Source: Mesostigma viride
Lineage: Eukaryota; Streptophyta; Mesostigmatophyceae; Mesostigmatales; Mesostigmataceae
Direction: 5' to 3'
Assembly: GCA_009746045.1 (NCBI GenBank)
Contig: RPFO01000111.1
Span: 261,001-325,000 of the forward strand
DNA: 64,000 bases
The number at the start of each line of letters is the position of its first letter. Position 1 is the first letter of the stretch. Shown in pieces: positions 10,133-23,100 of this stretch. The translations under genes and the position numbers were made by a program. The notes beneath the pieces were generated by a model. It worked only from the letters and a program-made list of their open reading frames with translations, did not search any database and was not told where the DNA came from.

Positions 10133-13100
10133 CACTAGGAACTCAGATTCTGAGAATTTTCTCAAAACCCTCAATTTTCTCACCTTTTGTGAGAATTTTT
10201 TGAGAAAATTGAGAAAAATCTCAATTTTTTTCCGCAAACGCTAGGCAAAAATCTCACCAGGGTGAGATTTTGGTGAGAAAAAGGGGGTTTTGGTGAGATT
10301 GGGGTGAGAAAAAACCCTAAAGTGAGAAAAAAGGTGAGAATGGGTGAGAAAAAGTGAGAAAATTGAGAAAATTGAGAAAATTGAGAAGTTTCTCACCAAC
10401 ACGAGAAAAATCACTAACACGAGAAAAATCACAAGTCAACGTGGTGAGAAATTTCTCACCAAGAGTGTAACACGAGAAAAATCATGAGCTTTATTTCATT
10501 AAGTCCTTAACGTGAAAAAAAACTCAACACCACTTTGATATGCATTATAGGGTGCACAAAGGTGCAATTAATATAGGGTTGTCATACAATATAAAACAGC
10601 ACATCATTCCATAAACAATGCTGTCATGCCCAAATTAAATCAATAGTCATCTTCTTCAGAACTGCTGTCCGAGGGGTTGCTTGCATCAACATCATCTTCT
10701 GATGACATAGTGTCATCCCCACTAGTGTCGCAATAGTTCACAGCTTTACGCTGCCTTCCACTGGCCCTCTTTGCCATAGGGACCTCCTCAATTACAACGG
10801 TGGGCTGGCTAGGTCCAGCATCTGTGGGAGCACCACGCTTGCGGCTGCGCCCTCGAGCAGGTGCCTTGCCAGCGCGGCGCACCACGTCGCCATCACCTAG
10901 GTCTGCCGCTGCCACCTTCTTCTTCTTGGACCCCTTCTTCTTGCCTTTCTTCTTGCCACTAGGCGGTGGCGGTGGCATCGGCTCACCCTCCTCAATCACT
11001 TCAAACTGCGGCATGGTGGGGAAATCTGCTGCCACGCTGTGATACACATGGTTACTGAGGGCAGATTGCGCCTGATGTGCCATGCTCCATGGCAGTTTGG
11101 CAGGGATTACCACCATTTCGGGAGCATAGCATTCATCGACGACATACCCAACTGAGCTCACTGCACCTGGCAACACAAGGCACGACGACCTGGGGGCCTG
11201 TGCGCTGCTGATGACCACCAACCTCTCGTGGGGCAGGTGAGCGACATGAAGGCGATCAAAAAGCTCCACCTTCAACAACAGCTGCCATTCCCAGCCCCCT
11301 CGTGGGTACTCTAACCTGGCCTTCAGAATGTGTGTAATGAAACCAAAGTCTACACCGCCCGGGCCATGCACCGCAACTCCCGCATTCTTGTGCCGCTTTC
11401 CCTGGGATTGGTCCGCAGCCTCCGTGCGGTAGTTGAACCTGTGTATCCTGACTTTGTGGAAAGAATCCGCGTAGCGCTTCACGCCCCCACACGCCGCTAC
11501 AATGCCTTGCGGCACAAGCGGCGTCAGGTTTAATGATGCCCATGCAAGCACGTTGAACGTTGTGTCAGCACAGCGATCTCGCCTGCATTCAAACAAACGC
11601 ACACCGATAACCCAGCAAAGAGTATTATTATTGCAAGTATTGGTTATTAAAAAAAATAGAACAGATACAACACAGGACGCTTTTACTGGCGGCAAGATCA
11701 TGGCACCCGGATGGGTAAAACCAAACAAACTAGATATTAATTACTAGGGCTGGCTTTGTGACAGTAAAACATGATTGCATGGCTAATCCCAAGGCGCCTT
11801 TCAATAGGACTGAATTAAAATAACCAAAGCAGACGGCGTAAGTAGCATTTGCAAAAAACAAGGCTCACCAGTAGGCCTCGTCGCCATTCGCAGGGTCGCT
11901 GTAATCAGCCTTGGGAAGGGCATCTTCTACCAGCAAATCCCTTGCCGCGTTGTGTCAGCACAGCGATCCCCCCTGCATCCAAACAAAGGCACACCGATAA
12001 CCAAGCAAAGAGTATGCAAATGTGTAGCCTTGTTCATTGAAATTATGGCTGGCTTACGCAAAGAGCGACTGTAAGATGACCTATACAGTGGGGCCGGAAA
12101 CAGCTTGCTTGATCAGGGCGTGTTTTTCGAGCTTCACTGGCCGGGAGTGTCTAGTGGTGAGAACCATTGCTGCGATCGCTTTCCCACCATTTACGAGGAA
12201 ATACCCGCAAATGAAAAACCACTGAAACGGTCTAGCTAGTCAGTCATTACATTAGCCACATGCCATCATGCATGTTTCCAAACGTCCAGGAACTGCACAC
12301 GGTGCAAATGCCATTTGCAGTGCAAAAATCCAGAGGACACGACCTCATTGCTTCATATTTGTATGCAGAAGACTAAAAAAGTAACATGCATTAATGGCCC
12401 GCATGCATAAAGGGCCTGAATTCTGATGCGGGCCCAACGGCAGCACCGCCAAAGCAGATAAGGGCCCGCAGTCTGATGCGGGCCCCACGGCACCACCGCC
12501 ATAGCAGAGCTCGAAGGTCGTGGTGCGCGTGAAACGTACGTATGCCCTTTGTCGGTAGGTGCCGTTGGGGTCAAATTGGGTGCCGCCAAAATCGGGCCGA
12601 CGCGTCAATAGACTGAGGCCGTCGATGAGAGCCATCATGCGGCTTGGGGAACTTCAGCTAAGTTAACTTAACGCAAACCACTGGTCGCCCGCGTCGGGAA
12701 CCGGCCCAACGGCTCTCCCGCAACAGAAAATTACGCGGCATACTGCATAAGTCGTCGGATTGTTAGATTTCGACGGTCAAGATTTCATGATGAGGTTTGC
12801 GTTCAATTTGCCGCAGTTTGCCGCCCAGAGAAAGTAGTTGTTGGACTCGTTGCCCACGATGAAACACAATCAAGCAAGCCGTTTCCGGCCCCACCGTGTA
12901 GGTCATGTAGTCGCTCTTCACGTCAGCCAGCCGTAATTTCAATGCACAAGGCTACACATTTCCATCTCCATTCATATTCATAATCCTGCACGACTCGAAA
13001 ACGCGGACAAGATAACGGCAGGCTCGAGCTACCATGGTCCGGATTCTCCCGATTTCTGGCCTGCGCTGGTTGTCTCCTTGATATTGGCAACTCTCTCCGG

Positions 13101-14523
13101 TAAGAGATTTTCCGCAGTTTGGCTGTTTCGAAACGTTAATTAAGTGAGATGCCTTCGGATCAGGAGACTCACACAGCCGCGAAATCATGCCAAAGGTCAT
13201 ATGTTCGATCCCTTGCTGGTAGCTTCTGAGCTTTCTTATTTTCTGTGTTCCGCGGAATCTCAGATTTGGGCCGCTAGCGTTTTCACGTTTGTTGCTTTCT
13301 GATCCGACGACAACGTTGTGCCTTGCTCGTGTGACATCTGGCGCATGGTGTGATTCATGTGTATGGTGCTGCCTTGCCACATGGGGCTGCTTTGCCATAA
13401 GAGTGAGTGTTGGGTTCTACACATTTGCTGCATGGACCGTTAGGTGCTGGTGAGCTCTTCCTTGTAGAATGGTGATGTCTATGTCAAGGATCTGATGTCT
13501 TTTTTGTCTCTTGCACTGCTTTCATTTTAGGGGGAATTATAGGTGTCATTATTTTGGCATTTGAAGGTATAGATGTTTATCTGCAAGGGCCTGTTTTTTT
13601 TCCCCCGGCCTCTTGCATGCATGGATGTGTAGAATTGTATGTTGATGGAATTATGATTTGCCATACACATTTGCTGAGCTCAAGATCCTTGTAGAACGCT
13701 TACATCTATGTCAAGGATCTGATTTCTTTTCCTCTTGCGTATATTGTGTCGGTTTGCTTTATTTCTTGCAGGGACCACGAGAGTAAAATGCAAGCGGTTC
13801 CACTTTCAAGTCAGCATGTGACGCCCTGTCGACCGGCCCGCTTTGTTAGCTAGCTACCATATAGTATTTGATGATAGGCATTGAATGCGAAAGATGTCAT
13901 AACGCCATAACAGACTGTGTTGAACAGGCATTGAATGCCGAAGATGTCATAACGCCATAACAGACTGTGTTGAAAAGGCATATTTGAATGCCGAAGATGT
14001 ACATAACGCCATAACAGTGTTGAATAGTTGAATCAACGGGTTCTTGCAGCTGTAAACATTAAAATTATTCAAACATTTAATGAAAAAATCATTATTGTTC
14101 GTGCTGTTTTGAACAGCGGTTGTTACTGGCACTGCATGCATGTGTCTGCTGCCAGCATATTGCATTATGGGTGTGTTTTTCAGCGCTGTGTTTTCTCACT
14201 TTTCTCACTTTTCTCACGTCCTGTTTTTCTCACTTTTCTCACTTTTCTCACGTCCTGATTTTCTCACGTTTCACACCTCCCGTTTTTCTCACTTATCTCA
14301 CGTCCTGTTTTTTGAGATTTTTCTCACGTTTTTCCCCTTTTTTCACCTTTTTGGGGCAATCTCACCCGGGTGAGAAACGTGTTTTCTCACCCATTCTCAC
14401 CCCATTCTCACCCTTTTTTCTCACCTTTCTCACCCATTCTCACCCATTTCTCACCCTTTTTCTCACCTTTCTCACCCTTTTTCTCACCATTTCTCACCCA
14501 TTCTCAAAGCCGAGTTCCTAGTG
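10133..14523 (-). mobile_element. CACTA-2, non-autonomous, inverted near-copy of CACTA-1
   Basis: The terminal repeats CACTAGGAACTC / GAGTTCCTAGTG are flanked by TC (10131-10132 and 14524-14525). The empty site GTAAACTCACTATTG is in copy 2 at 54432-54446. The element is CACTA-1 in reverse orientation and nearly identical to it, except for about 225 extra bases near 13465-13690 that CACTA-1 lacks. Non-coding stretches hold the same subterminal GTGAGAAA arrays at both ends, and I see nothing else in 11980-14100 beyond decayed short frames. Together with CACTA-1 it forms a 4-kb inverted pair separated by about 2.2 kb. Confidence 0.92.
10640..11972 (-). pseudogene. Remnant 3' exons of CACTA transposase gene (CACTA-2)
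   Basis: These are the counterparts of the CACTA-1 remnant: exon 11972-11869 ending in the NGDEAYW codons, then exon 11582-10640 with the same DUF4216-like region, lysine clusters and acidic tail. Small differences from CACTA-1 include two extra prolines after EEGEPMPPP, one fewer Lys in the basic run and Tyr in place of Phe at the C-terminus. The last exon stays open to its stop at 10640. The catalytic Tnp2 exons are missing. Retention of an open frame in two independent insertions could reflect recent spread from one deletion derivative, or a selected function. Confidence 0.7.
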
Positions 14524-15299
14524 TCACTATTGTTGTGATTGCTAGAGAGCTGTCACTTATATACCATTGTTTACTTGCATGTTTGCTTGCTCATGCTCCT
14601 GCCTGCCATATCATGTGCACTTACTTCACAGTTCTTCTACTCCAAGGAGAACGCCTGCCTGCAGCGCGTGCGGGGACCGGCGAAGATGAAGGAGCTCAAG
14701 GCGGCCTTTCAGGCGCGCAACGAGGTGCTCATGGCTGGCTGCAGCGAGCCCACCCGACGCACCCTGAACCAGTCCCAAGCAGCGGCTTTCAGGCCGGTGG
14801 CGCAGAAGAAGTGGGGACCCAAGCAGTCAACCCAGGACCCAAGCGTCAAGGGCTACGTCCAGTTCCCCACCTCGCCGGTCATGATGAGCGCGTGGCCGCG
14901 CAGCATCCTCAAGCGGTTCAAGGCGGAGTCAGATGGCACCACCTTGAAAGTAAGTAACTGTTTACAGTTTTGTTGAGTTGCACAAATGCAATACATTGCA
15001 TGACACGAATGGAAACATGTGTTAAATTAACATCATTGAAACTGCCTACTACTATACCCTCCATGGGGATTTCCTGGCGATCGCAGGCAGTGTTCGAGTC
15101 CCCCACCCACGACGCGGCAAAGCCTCTGGCAGAGGTCCTCGGCCGTCTCTGGTGGGTACTCCGCTACGGCGGCGACGGCCACGTGGAGCTGCAGAGGGAG
15201 ATCACGATCCTCTACGCACCTTTCAAGGCTCCACATTCCTTCAAGTAAGTGCAGGGATGATATAATTGGCATTGGTGAGCTCTTTGGTTGCGTGGGTGG

Positions 15300-15640
15300 T
15301 GGCAGGCGTGCGCATGCGTGCAGGTAGTTGGTTGGGTGGGGGCAGGCGCGCACGCGCGTGCAGGTGGTTGGTTGGGTGGGGGCAGGCGCGCACGCGCGCG
15401 CAGGTAGTTGGTTGGGTGGGGGCAGGCGCGCACGCGTGTGCAGGTAGTTGGTTGGGTGGGGGCAGGCGCGCACGCGCGCGCAGGTAGTTGGTTGGGTGGG
15501 GGCAGGCGCGCACGCGCGTGCAGGTAGTTGGTTGGGTGGGGGCAGGCGCGCACGCGTGTGCAGGTAGTTGGTTGGGTGGGGGCAGGTGCGCACGCGCGCG
15601 CAGGTAGTTGGTTGGGTGGGGGCAGGCGTGCGCGCGCATG
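15300..15640. repeat. 40-bp minisatellite, copy 1
   Basis: About eight tandem 40-bp units contain GTAGTTGGTTGGGTGGGGGC and a CGCGCACGCG segment, in the third intron of the BAH gene. The same array, with the same internal variants, is at 55213-55553 in copy 2. Open frames across it follow from the period and are not genes. Confidence 0.9.
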
Positions 15641-16207
15641 GACTGTACTTGAGATGGTGCGGTTTCGTTGTGTACTCAATGTGCCCCTGCCCTATGGGAT
15701 TGCTTCTTGTCTGCATGTTACATTTCTTAATGCCTCTATCCTGCATTCTTGGTTCTTTCCTTCTTGGCCCTCGCAGGCTGAAGGCGGCGGGTGCGACAGC
15801 CCGGAATGCGACTGCCCATGTTCTTTGGCACAGATGATGACGTGGCAGAGCATTTTCCTTTGACGCAAGCATGTTGCACAATGTGGGTGCCATCACACAC
15901 GCAGAATGAGTTCTGTAGATGCTTGTGAGATGTGCAGAATGGTGCGTCTTCCATGAGATATGCACGTTCTTGTGTAATATGCAGCGTAGCTGCTCGATCT
16001 CCAAACTGGTTAAGATACACAGCTACAAAGCGGGAATGTATGCAAGAAGTACCATCCTTTAGCATGTGATGCAGTAAGGCTGCATCTCCTACTTCTTACA
16101 TTTTATTGCAATATTTTTTCATATTTTGTTTAATGAAAGATACAAAGAATTCTACCATTAATAGAATTTGCCACCCATGCTTGGAACTATTGAATAAACA
16201 ATTGCAT

Positions 16208-18003
16208 TTCTATTCCCACTATTACCAATCCACCAACATTTGATTAAAACAATAAGTGGGCAATTACAGAACCCATGAGTGAGCCTGCCACGCTGCACCC
16301 ATTTCATGATTGATTGTAGTTCTCGTTACCCTAGAAACAAACACAAAAAGAGGGAGGGGGGGCGGGACAAGAAAAAGAGACCTAGAACATCGTGCAAATG
16401 GCACTTTAGGGCGGCGTAGCCCAGGCTCGCCTCATGAGCCGTCAGCAACAGTAACTTAATTGCTACTTAACTTAACGAACTAGAAATGGCCATACAAAAC
16501 TGGCCAACTAATTCTAACTCATGGAACCGGTCCAGCCCAAGGCCCACCGTCCCGTAGTACCACTCACATAGCGGCGTTCATTCTCATCTGTTATAAAGAA
16601 ACTACGTTCAGAGAACACCGATTCTATTCCCACTATTACCAATCCACCAACATTTGATTAAAACAATAAGTGGGCAATTACAGAACCCATGAGTGAGCCT
16701 GCCACGCTGCACCCATTTCATGATTGATTGTAGTTCTCGTTACCCAACCCCCCTTTCCTGGTGCTTTATCTCCAAAGCTCCGCCAACCACTTTCGCTCAG
16801 TGGCTCCCGAGGCTGCCCTGCCGCAACGGTCACGACCATTACAATCGCCGGCGGCTGTAGCGAGCCTCATGCACGATAACCCTTTGCAGGGCCCCCCCCA
16901 GCCTTCCACCCTCGGCCAGTAAAAGAGGGTGTTGAATGTGCACGCAAAGACAAGGAAGAAGACGCCTCGTTTAACGATCACGGACCTCCCTCAAAGGCCA
17001 GTGCCGCCCTAACGTGACGACAACTTGTAGGACGTCACCCGATGCCACCATATCTCGATTACTGTCAACGTTGTCACCTGGGGGAGTAACTTTCCATATT
17101 TCAGGTTTTAGTTGATGAGCAGGCTCTCATCACACACCCCAGCGGCCGATAAAGCGCAAGCGCAACTGGGCCGGCCAAAATATTTGGTCCTGCCCGGCCC
17201 AGGTCCGTCTGTTAAACTGGCCCCTTAAGTCTCGGTCTGAATCGAAATATTGCATAATTCCGGAATTCGTCCCCACCACATTCCCGAGACCTCACGCACC
17301 CATAAGAGCGGATGCTGGTAAATATTTTTCTACTTACGCGAGGGCCGACAGACTTGTCGTCCATCACAATGCCCACTAAAAGTAACCCGACCACCCTTCC
17401 TTCGGCAGTCAGCAGTCAGGAACTGCAACCCTGCTGCGACATTCCGCAGCAAAGCGGTAGGCACTGCAGCGTGGCACGGAAATCTTACTCATGGCTTCAG
17501 AGTTCCGTACAGGTGCCACGCGCAGGCAAACGCGAAGTATTTTATAGTCTCTCGTCGGCCAAGAACCCAGCTGCGGGGAGAAAACCGACGAGGGTAATTT
17601 CAATTTCTTTTTCACAGTCACGTGACTGTTCAAGCTATGTCAGTCACGCGCCATCTCTAATCGGCCACCGCCAGCCAAAAGGCTGACGCGATTAGGGCAG
17701 CATTAAATTTCTTGTAATCCGCCATACCCATACCCCATACATCCGATTACAAGAAAAAGAGACCTAGAACATCGTGCAAATGGCACTTTAGGGCGGCGTA
17801 GCCCAGGCTCGCCTCATGAGCCGTCAGCAACAGTAACTTAATTGCTACTTAACTTAACGAACTAGAAATGGCCATACAAAACTGGCCAACTAATTCTAAC
17901 TCATGGAACCGGTCCAGCCCAAGGCCCACCGTCCCGTAGTACCACTCACATAGCGGCGTTCATTCTCATCTGTTATAAAGAAACTACGTTCAGAGAACAC
18001 CGA
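16208..18003 (-). mobile_element. Non-autonomous YR (PAT/Ngaro-like) retroelement with split direct repeats
   Basis: Copy 2 has an uninterrupted site (GCATTCGAG at 56117-56125). Copy 1 has 1796 extra bases there and no target duplication. On the minus strand the insert reads A1 (18003-17749), internal (17748-16746), B1 (16745-16622), A2 (16621-16367), 35-bp spacer, B2 (16331-16208). A1 and A2 are 255 bp and essentially identical; B1 and B2 are 124 bp and essentially identical. This A1-body-B1A2-B2 layout is the split-direct-repeat hallmark of PAT/Ngaro-type elements, which integrate by tyrosine recombinase without target duplication. Its A1 start closely resembles the start of the coding YR element at 36014. 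The 1-kb body holds no recognisable gene. Confidence 0.75.
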
Positions 18004-19484
18004 TCGAGTAATCTGGCCTGGATAAGGCGCCTTGCAGCCAATCTTCCTCATTACGGCATCAGCGTCTGGGCCTGCGCCACCCCAAACCCGCCCCGGCCAA
18101 TGTATCAAATGTAAGCATGCCGCCTGTCGTCTTTGCCGTTGTGGGGATCTCGATGTCTCATTCGTTGTTACATTTACTGAAGCGTCTATCAATATGTTTC
18201 ATGTGCGTCTGGCATACGCGATGCATTGGTATATAAATAATATGTACAAGAAGATATACCAGTAGTCTATATACAAGAGGCTATAACTGTTTGACTAGGC
18301 ATGAAAAAAACAGGTTCTTGTTGATAGCAGCCACTGCCATGGACATCCCCCTATCTCGCATGGTGGTCCGACTAAGAGGCGTCATCCACGTGCCGTGCGC
18401 TGCCTCTTGGGGGTGGCTCTGGGGTGTCCTCCTCGTTGCGTGAGGGGGAGGGGCACTCCATGTCCTCCTCGTCGTGGGAGGTGAGGCCCCGCGCCTTGTA
18501 GCTGTTGACAGCTTCTTGGTATTCTGGCCATGACTGGTGGCCATTTGCGGCGTAGTCGTACGCACATGGCAAGCTGTCGCTGCTCTCGAGCCAGGTCTGC
18601 AGTTCGGGGTATTTCTTCTTTATTGGTGCCAGCCTGTGGTCGCTTTTCCGCTGCTCGCGTTGCATGATCTGCATGCCCCACATAACATGAAGCAAGTACA
18701 AACAAGGGCCCTAATTGTTAATGCTTGCAAAGAAAAATGAATCTGTCCAAACTCATGTGCTCTGCGCAAGACTGAAGCAAGCATCCGTCTTTCATGTCAC
18801 GTGGCTTACCTGTAGTGCGCACTCGTTGGGCACTTGTCTGTACACGCCCTTCTCACGGATTGCAGCGCTGGTGTGCGGATTGTGGCCGATGACACGGCCC
18901 GCCGTTGTCCCTGTCGCACCGCCCTCCCCTGCGCTGTTGTTCCGCACCTGTATCCATGCCCACATCGGTTAACGCGTCGCACGCATCAGCAGGTCAGGTA
19001 CTTGTCATGATAGGACTATATTGTTATGAATTGCCTGAATGAAACACAGTATTGTAATATACGTGCACAGCCGTACCTGACGGTTGGCTTCCTTGTGCTT
19101 GTTTTCCACGCCCGATTGGGCAAGTCTCCACAGCGCCCGCAGCAGGCGTTGCAACTCGCCGCCATGGCAGCCGAGGGCGTGGAGGTAAAAGCTGCCGGTT
19201 GTCTCCTTCACGTTCTGCATGATCACGAGGCGGTGGAACCGCTTGCAGTTGTCCTCGAAGATGGCGTTCTCCTCGTTGGTCGGGTCAGGGTTGCGGCCGG
19301 TCTCGTTGATGTCCGTCAGCAGCCGCCAGATCTCGGTGAGTTCGGCAAGTTTGGTGGCGTCAAGGTTGAGGACAGGCAGCCATCGCTCGTGCTCCTTGAG
19401 TAGTTTGCGTGCTTCTCCTCCCGAAATGTGCACTTCCTTGTACCCATTCGCCCCCGTGGGATCCGCCTTGATACGCATCTTGCT

Positions 19485-20149
19485 TGTTACGTGCCAACCC
19501 AGGTCCCTAGCCTGAGTGACGTAGCGAAAGATCCTCCATGCCGGAATTAGGAATAATCAAGGTGGCCTAATGCAGATTGCGCTTCACGACTGGGGTCGTG
19601 AGATATCTGGCGTCGCGGCTTGACGCCAAGCTAATTGATACACACTTATAATGGCTAGCAAGACCAATTACAAATGGATAGTTGCCCCAGGTTTAATGTG
19701 TAGGCGTCATCGCACTTATCATTCATCAAACCAAGAGGACGAGACTCTCGTCCTCGGACCAATTTCACCTAGGTCTGCCACTACGCTGGCAAGGGGCGCC
19801 AACATGGCGCCGACCTTCCAAAGCATGCAGTCCACACAGGATCCTCGGGTCGACATCGACCCTCGCCTACAGAATCCACGCATGAGTACAATATCTCAAC
19901 TAGCTATAAAGTACGCAGCGCGGCGCGACTGCACCAGCCCCTAGAAGATACACGCATACAACAACCTAGGCCCAAAATAACTGGCCCGAATCACACAAAC
20001 TATCATAGTTCCATACAAAAGTCCTGACTAAGGGACGATTCCCAAATTAAGTCCCGAAATAAGTCCCAAAGTCCTACGGACTATGACAACAAGCCAGAGT
20101 ATATAATTTATTCCATTGTTGCGTCCGCCTAAAGGGCCGGCACGCAACA
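19485..20149 (-). repeat. Left (3') LTR of element B
   Basis: 665 bp beginning TGTTACGTGCC and ending GGCCGGCACGCAACA in plus orientation. It matches 27257-27822 plus 29570-29668 almost base for base. Confidence 0.92.
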
Positions 20150-20167
20150 CTCCTCCCCCCCCCACGG
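20150..20167 (-). other. Polypurine tract of element B (reverse strand)
   Basis: A CTCCTCCCCCCCCC-type run directly abuts the left LTR. Read on the minus strand it is a purine tract just upstream of the 3' LTR, as needed for plus-strand priming. Confidence 0.7.
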
Positions 20168-23100
20168 GGGTCGGTAGTCCCTACCGTACAAGAGTGGGAA
20201 AAGAAACAAGTATGCTACACTACTATAAGAGTACTATGTCCCAACCCCGGTTCACCCGCGGGTTAGTAATACCAGTTCCTCTAGAGGTTGATACACAGGA
20301 CCAACCCTGACGTAGTAGCATGAAACAGGATGACAGGATCATTCCGCTATCCGTCATAAAACTCTCACAACCATCTCAGCGACCGCCGTTGTTGGCGCGC
20401 CGATCCACTGGAGCCACCTTAGGGGGCGCCACCGCGTGCCCTATCCCATCCACATAATAATGCACAGTCCATGTAATCCCGCTCAACCAGTCCTGAGGTC
20501 CTGAGCAGCATCAAACTTGATGAAATGTTGACCATAGGGGTACTATGTCCCAGCCCTTGTGCACCAACGGGCCAGTGAAACCAGGTCCCCCCAGACTTGC
20601 CACGCAAGGGCAACTCTTTATATAGCCAATCAGGACTGTCAGCAGGAGGGAATATTTTTCATGCATACAACTTGATGATCCGGCCGACGAGGTGGCCAGT
20701 CATGTATCCCGTCCAGCCGAAACCCAGCCTTACAACGCGACTGATGCGCGTAATCACATGACGATTAAGAAGTACTACTAGCGTCGACGACGGTGAGGCA
20801 CAGCATGCGGTGCAGGCCCCATGCTCAGAAGCGAGGGCGTGCACCAGAAGAATCTGATCCATCGCCTCACTACCGACAGTTGTACGCGTCCTCTCAAATA
20901 CAGGCGCGCCGTGAGCCAACCGACCATGCAACGTGGCCCTCCCTGGCCGCCGCTAGAGTGGCTGTATAGAGGGGGAAGCCCTAGCGTGGCCACTAGAGTG
21001 CGCCTCCCCTGCACCTGCGAACGCATGCAAGTGCCCGCAAGGCCCTAGTGTGTCCACTAGAGTGCGCCCCGCCGTCTCTATCCAGCGCAGGAAACAGTCA
21101 AAGTCGATCAACACCGGAAACTTGGATAATATGACACGTTAAGTGCCCAAAACTAGCAGGGCCCCAGCGTGTCCACTGGAGTGCGCCCTGCCAACTCCTC
21201 CACGAAGCTGCAGTAGTTTAGGCACAACACCACTCCGGCCGACGTGCATAGACCGGAGCATTCCTTACTGCCAATGTGCCTGAACTCCACCGCAAGCGGG
21301 GGAAAACTCCTGAGCTCGCAGTCACACCCTCCGTGACACTTGCACAGCAAGAGCACGGTTGATGTTTGCGCAGGCCCATATGCATTTGATGCTCGAGGCC
21401 GCCGACGTGGACTGCATAGCGGCCGCAATGCCCGCCCTTATATATAATGCAATGGGCAGGTCGGGGAGTGACACGCCTTGCAGGAACTGTCGTATCAGTA
21501 ACGTTGCCCCTGCGAGACACCGTGCTGCTCATGGAGTAGGGCCGAAGCAACCCCGCAGTCCCAAACAAGAGCTCCTCGGGCTCGATCGCGCCCTGCACAC
21601 AGGTGCTCAAGCACATACAGCGATCGTGGACCGGGGTCGATCCCGCGCACGACCGATCACCGCCTGTCCACCCCGCTTGGATGTCTTGCCCAGGAGCCCG
21701 ATTCCCGCAACAGAAACACGCCCCTATGTATGGAGTCCCCACCGCGCATTGCCACATCCCCCACTCGAAGCTTGAAGGCCTCTCACCACCCCTGTACCAG
21801 TGCATGGCCATGGGGTATAGTACATTTTGCAGCCCACACAGCCCGCCCGCCATGCACATGGAACGCCCTGCTCTGAGTCCCTCATCCATGCAACCTCGTA
21901 GGCGCGCGGACACGAGCCACTTGCAATCACGCTCGATCGGCCTCCACCAGTGGTGCAAGGAACAACTCCCTACCGGGCTCAGCCCACAGGAGGGACGCGA
22001 ACACTGCGCGATGGTAGCCATGCACAGGGTCGCGGGCAGTGACTAGGTGCTCAGACTCCAGCAGCTCGATCCTGCCTGCCTCTCAGTCTCGGGTCGCCGT
22101 TACTACAGTCCCCGTGACTCGCCCTCGACGGCCAGATCCCGCACGTCCCATGTACCTCAGTGCTCTGCCATGGCTCAGCGCGCGTCAGCGCCGGGTCCGC
22201 TCAGAGCGGATGTACCGGCCCAATGCAGTGATACCGGGTGTTACTCGGACACCGGCAGTCTGCGGGGCGACAGCGCCACATCATGTGGCATCGGCACCAT
22301 GCACGCGCACTGTTGAGGCGGTGAGACAATGACCGGACACCGCCACCGGCTTCTGATGCAACCACGACCGGCACCAGCGCAACCAGTGCAACCACGACCG
22401 GCTGGGTCATCCACCACTACTGCCGGCAGTACGTGCTGTCGCCATGCAACTGCACCGTGCCCGCATATGCTTGCAGCCCCGGGGGCCCTTACTCCCGACA
22501 GTCGCGTCGGACGCGGGCGCGCCCTGCATGCACGGTTACTCGAGCCCAGGAGTGCCCTGACCCAGCTAGGCGTCGACTCAATGCCGGGGTAGCCAATTGG
22601 TTGGCTACCGACAATTCAACAAGGTGCTGTACATCTGTTTGCCGGCCGACCACGATTCAGTACAGGCTCCGCCCTGCCTGATCGCCCAGTCGCATCGGGG
22701 TTGCAACAGCCTCCACGCACCGTGCCGTCTCCATGCACCGTGTCGCAATGGTGAAATTAATCACGTACGGGTGCACGAGAAGCGAGGCGCGTCCCTCATG
22801 CGCCATAGGTCAGGGAGCCGTGACTCATAGCCGCCAGCCGGAAGACTCCCTATAATAATACTTGGCCGCGTGCCATGGGACTCCGCGTCCGTTGGTCACG
22901 CGGGACGCGACGTGCAGTCAGGCCGTAGTCTGGGGTCGCTGGCACTCGCTGCCGAATCCGGCATCCCACGCGGAGATGCCTCGGTACGGACGCCTTAGTA
23001 GTAGAATCATCAAGCATCCGGTGAGCCCATGTCCAAAAAGGCCAGGACCATGTGCACATGCGGTGCTGAGTGCCTGACGTGGTCCTCTTCGGGACGACCC

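Larger units (their letters stand above)
3488..15837 (+). pseudogene. BAH-domain gene, copy 1, interrupted by CACTA-1 and CACTA-2
   Basis: This is the copy 1 version of the gene at 52447-55750, with the same exons at 3488-3730 plus 7900-8230, 14632-14949, 15087-15244 and 15777-15837. CACTA-1 (3731-7897) is inserted in the first exon, just before the BAH-coding part. CACTA-2 (10133-14523) lies in the first intron next to the GGGT array. The T7 run at 7936-7942 carries the same frame change as in copy 2. The exon insertion should abolish a full-length product unless the 4.2-kb element is spliced out. The remaining exons still match copy 2 closely, pointing to recent insertion. Confidence 0.7.

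Noticed and set aside
8433-10244. Very long open frames of Gly-Trp-Val or Thr-His-Pro repeats
   Set aside because: They are translations of a GGGT microsatellite open in every frame. The array lies in an intron and changes length between copies.
15300-15640. CRISPR-like array
   Set aside because: Units are contiguous with no unique spacers, lie in a eukaryotic intron and have no cas genes; it is a minisatellite.
15033-16004. 323-codon minus-strand ORF rich in CARVRACPHPTNYL
   Set aside because: Most of it is the 40-bp minisatellite read in reverse; plus-strand exons of the BAH gene occupy the ends.
16208-18003. Helitron (insertion between T and T, tandem units)
   Set aside because: There is no CTRR end, no Rep/helicase and the repeat order A1-body-B1A2-B2 fits split direct repeats. 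The similarity of its end to the YR element at 36014 settles it for now.
16208-18003. Ordinary LTR element with 414-bp LTRs
   Set aside because: The repeats are split and rearranged rather than flanking the body, and there is no target duplication or TG...CA end.
19651-19944. 97-codon ORF in the LTR, repeated at 27423
   Set aside because: It lies wholly in the LTR and is antisense to the element.
21218-22021. 267-codon minus-strand ORF in element B interior
   Set aside because: Composition rich in Cys, Trp and Gly without any RT, RNase H or integrase motif; not supported as a gene.
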